DNA from: Tubiluchus corallicola
Taxonomy: Eukaryota > Priapulida > Priapulimorpha > Priapulimorphida > Tubiluchidae
Length of the DNA: 20,000 nucleotides
Assembly (NCBI GenBank): GCA_030141605.1
Contig: JAQGDQ010001130.1
Span: 1 to 20,000 of the forward strand
Direction of reading: 5' to 3'
Shown: positions 18,516-20,000 of the stretch, in pieces
Layout: each line of letters begins with the position of its first letter
Position numbering within the stretch: the stretch's first letter is position 1
Notes under the pieces: generated by a model
What the model saw: only the letters and a program-made list of their open reading frames with translations
Told to the model about the DNA's origin: nothing
The model's database searches: none
Position numbers and translations under genes: made by a program

Positions 18516-19465
18516 CCTCAGATTTTACACTTTACAAGAACTACCGTTTTGTTAAAAAATCAAGGCGTTTTCCTACTTCCTGTTAATATTCTTATCACGC
18601 GGTCACCTGCTGTCACCAATTTAAAGTTTAATAATGAGAAAATTTAAAGAAATTGAAAGAAAGAGCTTTAAAGAAGCTGTTTAAGACGATTTTCTGCTGA
18701 TCTCGGCTGATGAAACGATACAGATTCAAGATAAACCATCTAATAGCAAAAACAACAAGAGTTTAGCGCAGGTACAAGACTATGACGTAGCACAAACGTT
18801 ATACCTGCTAAATTATCTTGTCCTTATAAAGATGTTGATTAAACCGAAGCCCTCCAAACGTCAAACCAATTCTCTTCCCCTCTTTCAGCTGCACTTGCCT
18901 CCAATCATCAAATTAACTGCTACGGCTGATTAAAAAGCATTGATAGGGAATCTTCCTGACAACAGACAATCAACGGTACAAGAGAGACAGAGATGGTTGG
19001 TTACGTCGGATGATTGTTAATGTTCTTAACTTCTTAATTGAATTCACAGCATTAGGCCCTGAACTGCAAATATATGTGCTGTTATATGGAAATTGTTATA
19101 AATAATTTCAGTCTTATTTGTTTTAACAAGAACATGCTTTAGGCATTAGGAGAAGGGGGGACCAAGCGGTTTTTTCTCAAATTGAGTGCAGTAGCGGCTC
19201 CTAGCTAAAATTGGTAGGGGGGGGGGGTGCTTCAGAATGTTTTAGCCATTGTTTTTATGTAAAACGAAACAATCATAATATGTAACTTTTACGTTCTAAT
19301 TTTGCAATTGTAATTTTGAACGAACAAACATACAAAAGTTCATTCATAAACTTGATAAAATGCCAAACAAAAAATATTTTTTGGTTACCAATTGTCTAAA
19401 TTGGGGCAGTTTAAGCTTCATCCAATCATGTGACAACTGTAAGCACGTAATCATATAAGCACGTG
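18516..19465. other. Upstream flank of the homeobox gene
   Basis: This should hold the 5' UTR and promoter of the minus-strand homeobox gene. No TATA box or initiator could be assigned with confidence. It is AT-rich with a G-run near 19217 and no other gene seen. Confidence 0.45.
19186..19235 (+). mobile_element. Possible hAT-like terminal fragment
   Basis: CAGTAGCGGCTCCTAGC followed after some bases by a G-run resembles the CAG-GGCGGCT-plus-G-run ends seen on some hAT-type elements. A similar CAGGGGCGGGGAACG with a G-run lies at about 2066. No matching opposite end was found, so this is a lone fragment at best. Confidence 0.2.
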
Positions 19466-19771
19466 ACAACAAACTGTGTGAGCGACAGTACTTTCCCTAC
19501 CTGGGTGCAGACGTGTGCGCATGGCCGCATGCGCAAAGCAGCCAAACACTGCATTGCTGGAACGCACTGTGCTGGGCTGTGAAATAAACAGTACTACCCT
19601 CACGTGCTCTGCATCTGTACAACAAACTGTGTGAGCGACAGTACTTTCTCTACCTGGACTCAGACATGTGCGTTCAGTGACATGCGCACAAAAGCCAAAC
19701 ACCGCGTTGCTTGAGCGCACTGTCCTGGGCTGTGAAACAAATAGTACTACCCTCACGTGCTCTGGTTCCGT
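19466..19771. repeat. 153-bp tandem duplication
   Basis: Two copies (19466-19618 and 19619-19771) share AACTGTGTGAGCGACAGTAC, CAAACAC, CGCACTGT and TAGTACTACCCTCACGTGCT. They are roughly 85% alike by eye. CACGTG occurs at 19459, about 19595 and about 19754. The minus strand is open through both copies as a 51-residue repeat. Both conservative and radical differences occur, so coding is doubtful. Confidence 0.85.
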
Positions 19772-19868
19772 ACAAGTATAAAGAAAGAACAAAAGAAAAA
19801 AGACGTATTACATTGAATATTATCGATAATATTGAGTGAAAATAGATGGCGCTGCAATTGTACAGTAC

Positions 19869-19897
19869 CTATACACCACCCGGCGCCTGGTGTATAG
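19869..19897. repeat. Perfect 10-bp inverted repeat
   Basis: CTATACACCA and TGGTGTATAG are separated by nine G/C bases (CCCGGCGCC), which can form a stable hairpin. Function unknown. It could mark a transposon end or simply be chance. Confidence 0.6.
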
Positions 19898-20000
19898 AAT
19901 ACCACAGAATATGTGTGGCGGTTTCTGTGTTTGTTTACAATATGACGGTAAGGATGGGCATTGAGATTCAGACTACTGACCAACAAACACAACAAACAGC

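Overview
This window looks like nuclear DNA from an animal, most likely a marine invertebrate and possibly an early-branching lineage such as a cnidarian or sponge. The evidence is spliceosomal GT-AG introns, a paired-like homeobox split at the classic codon 46/47 position, an eukaryotic 5S rRNA sequence, TTAGGG-type hexamer arrays, AT-rich intergenic DNA and many miniature transposons and SINE-like pieces. The species cannot be fixed from sequence alone. None of the long open frames is a bacterial-type gene. Nearly all of them are read-through of tandem repeats.

The main gene is a complete four-exon homeobox gene on the minus strand, CDS 18515 down to 13786. I assembled it by eye from splice signals and reading-frame phase. 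Exon 1 is acidic. Exon 2 carries an eh1-like Groucho-binding motif (FSICNLL). Exon 3 carries homeodomain positions 1-46 and exon 4 carries positions 47-60 plus a short tail. All three junctions agree in phase, and the predicted protein is about 190 aa. The homeodomain has Gln50 and is closest in feel to the Unc-4/UNCX group of paired-like proteins. Its introns hold a polypurine tract, a piggyBac-type miniature element with intact TTAA duplications, a YY1-like palindrome, a 98-bp tandem duplication and a 72-bp minisatellite.

At the left, also on the minus strand, two phase-compatible exons with strong splice sites (3915-3748 and 2038-1916) suggest an unrecognised protein-coding gene. Two weaker candidate exons, one encoding a hydrophobic segment, lie upstream at about 6540-5893.

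The remainder is repeat-rich. By my rough sum about 30% of the window is tandem repeat. From left to right: a telomere-like array (892-1647) built of homogeneous variant blocks ending in a 54-bp higher-order repeat; a TIR element (3088-3461); a short inverted telomeric patch and tRNA-like SINE head (4747-4910); TTA microsatellites; a 14-copy 58-bp array of tRNA-like A-box modules (7446-8249); a 43/57-bp minisatellite (8962-9490); a 5S rRNA gene (9624-9743) abutting a CT array (to 10640); an LTR-like module; 170 in-register pentamers (11726-12575); thirty 33-bp units (12714-13703) just past the homeobox stop codon; and a 153-bp duplication near the right edge.
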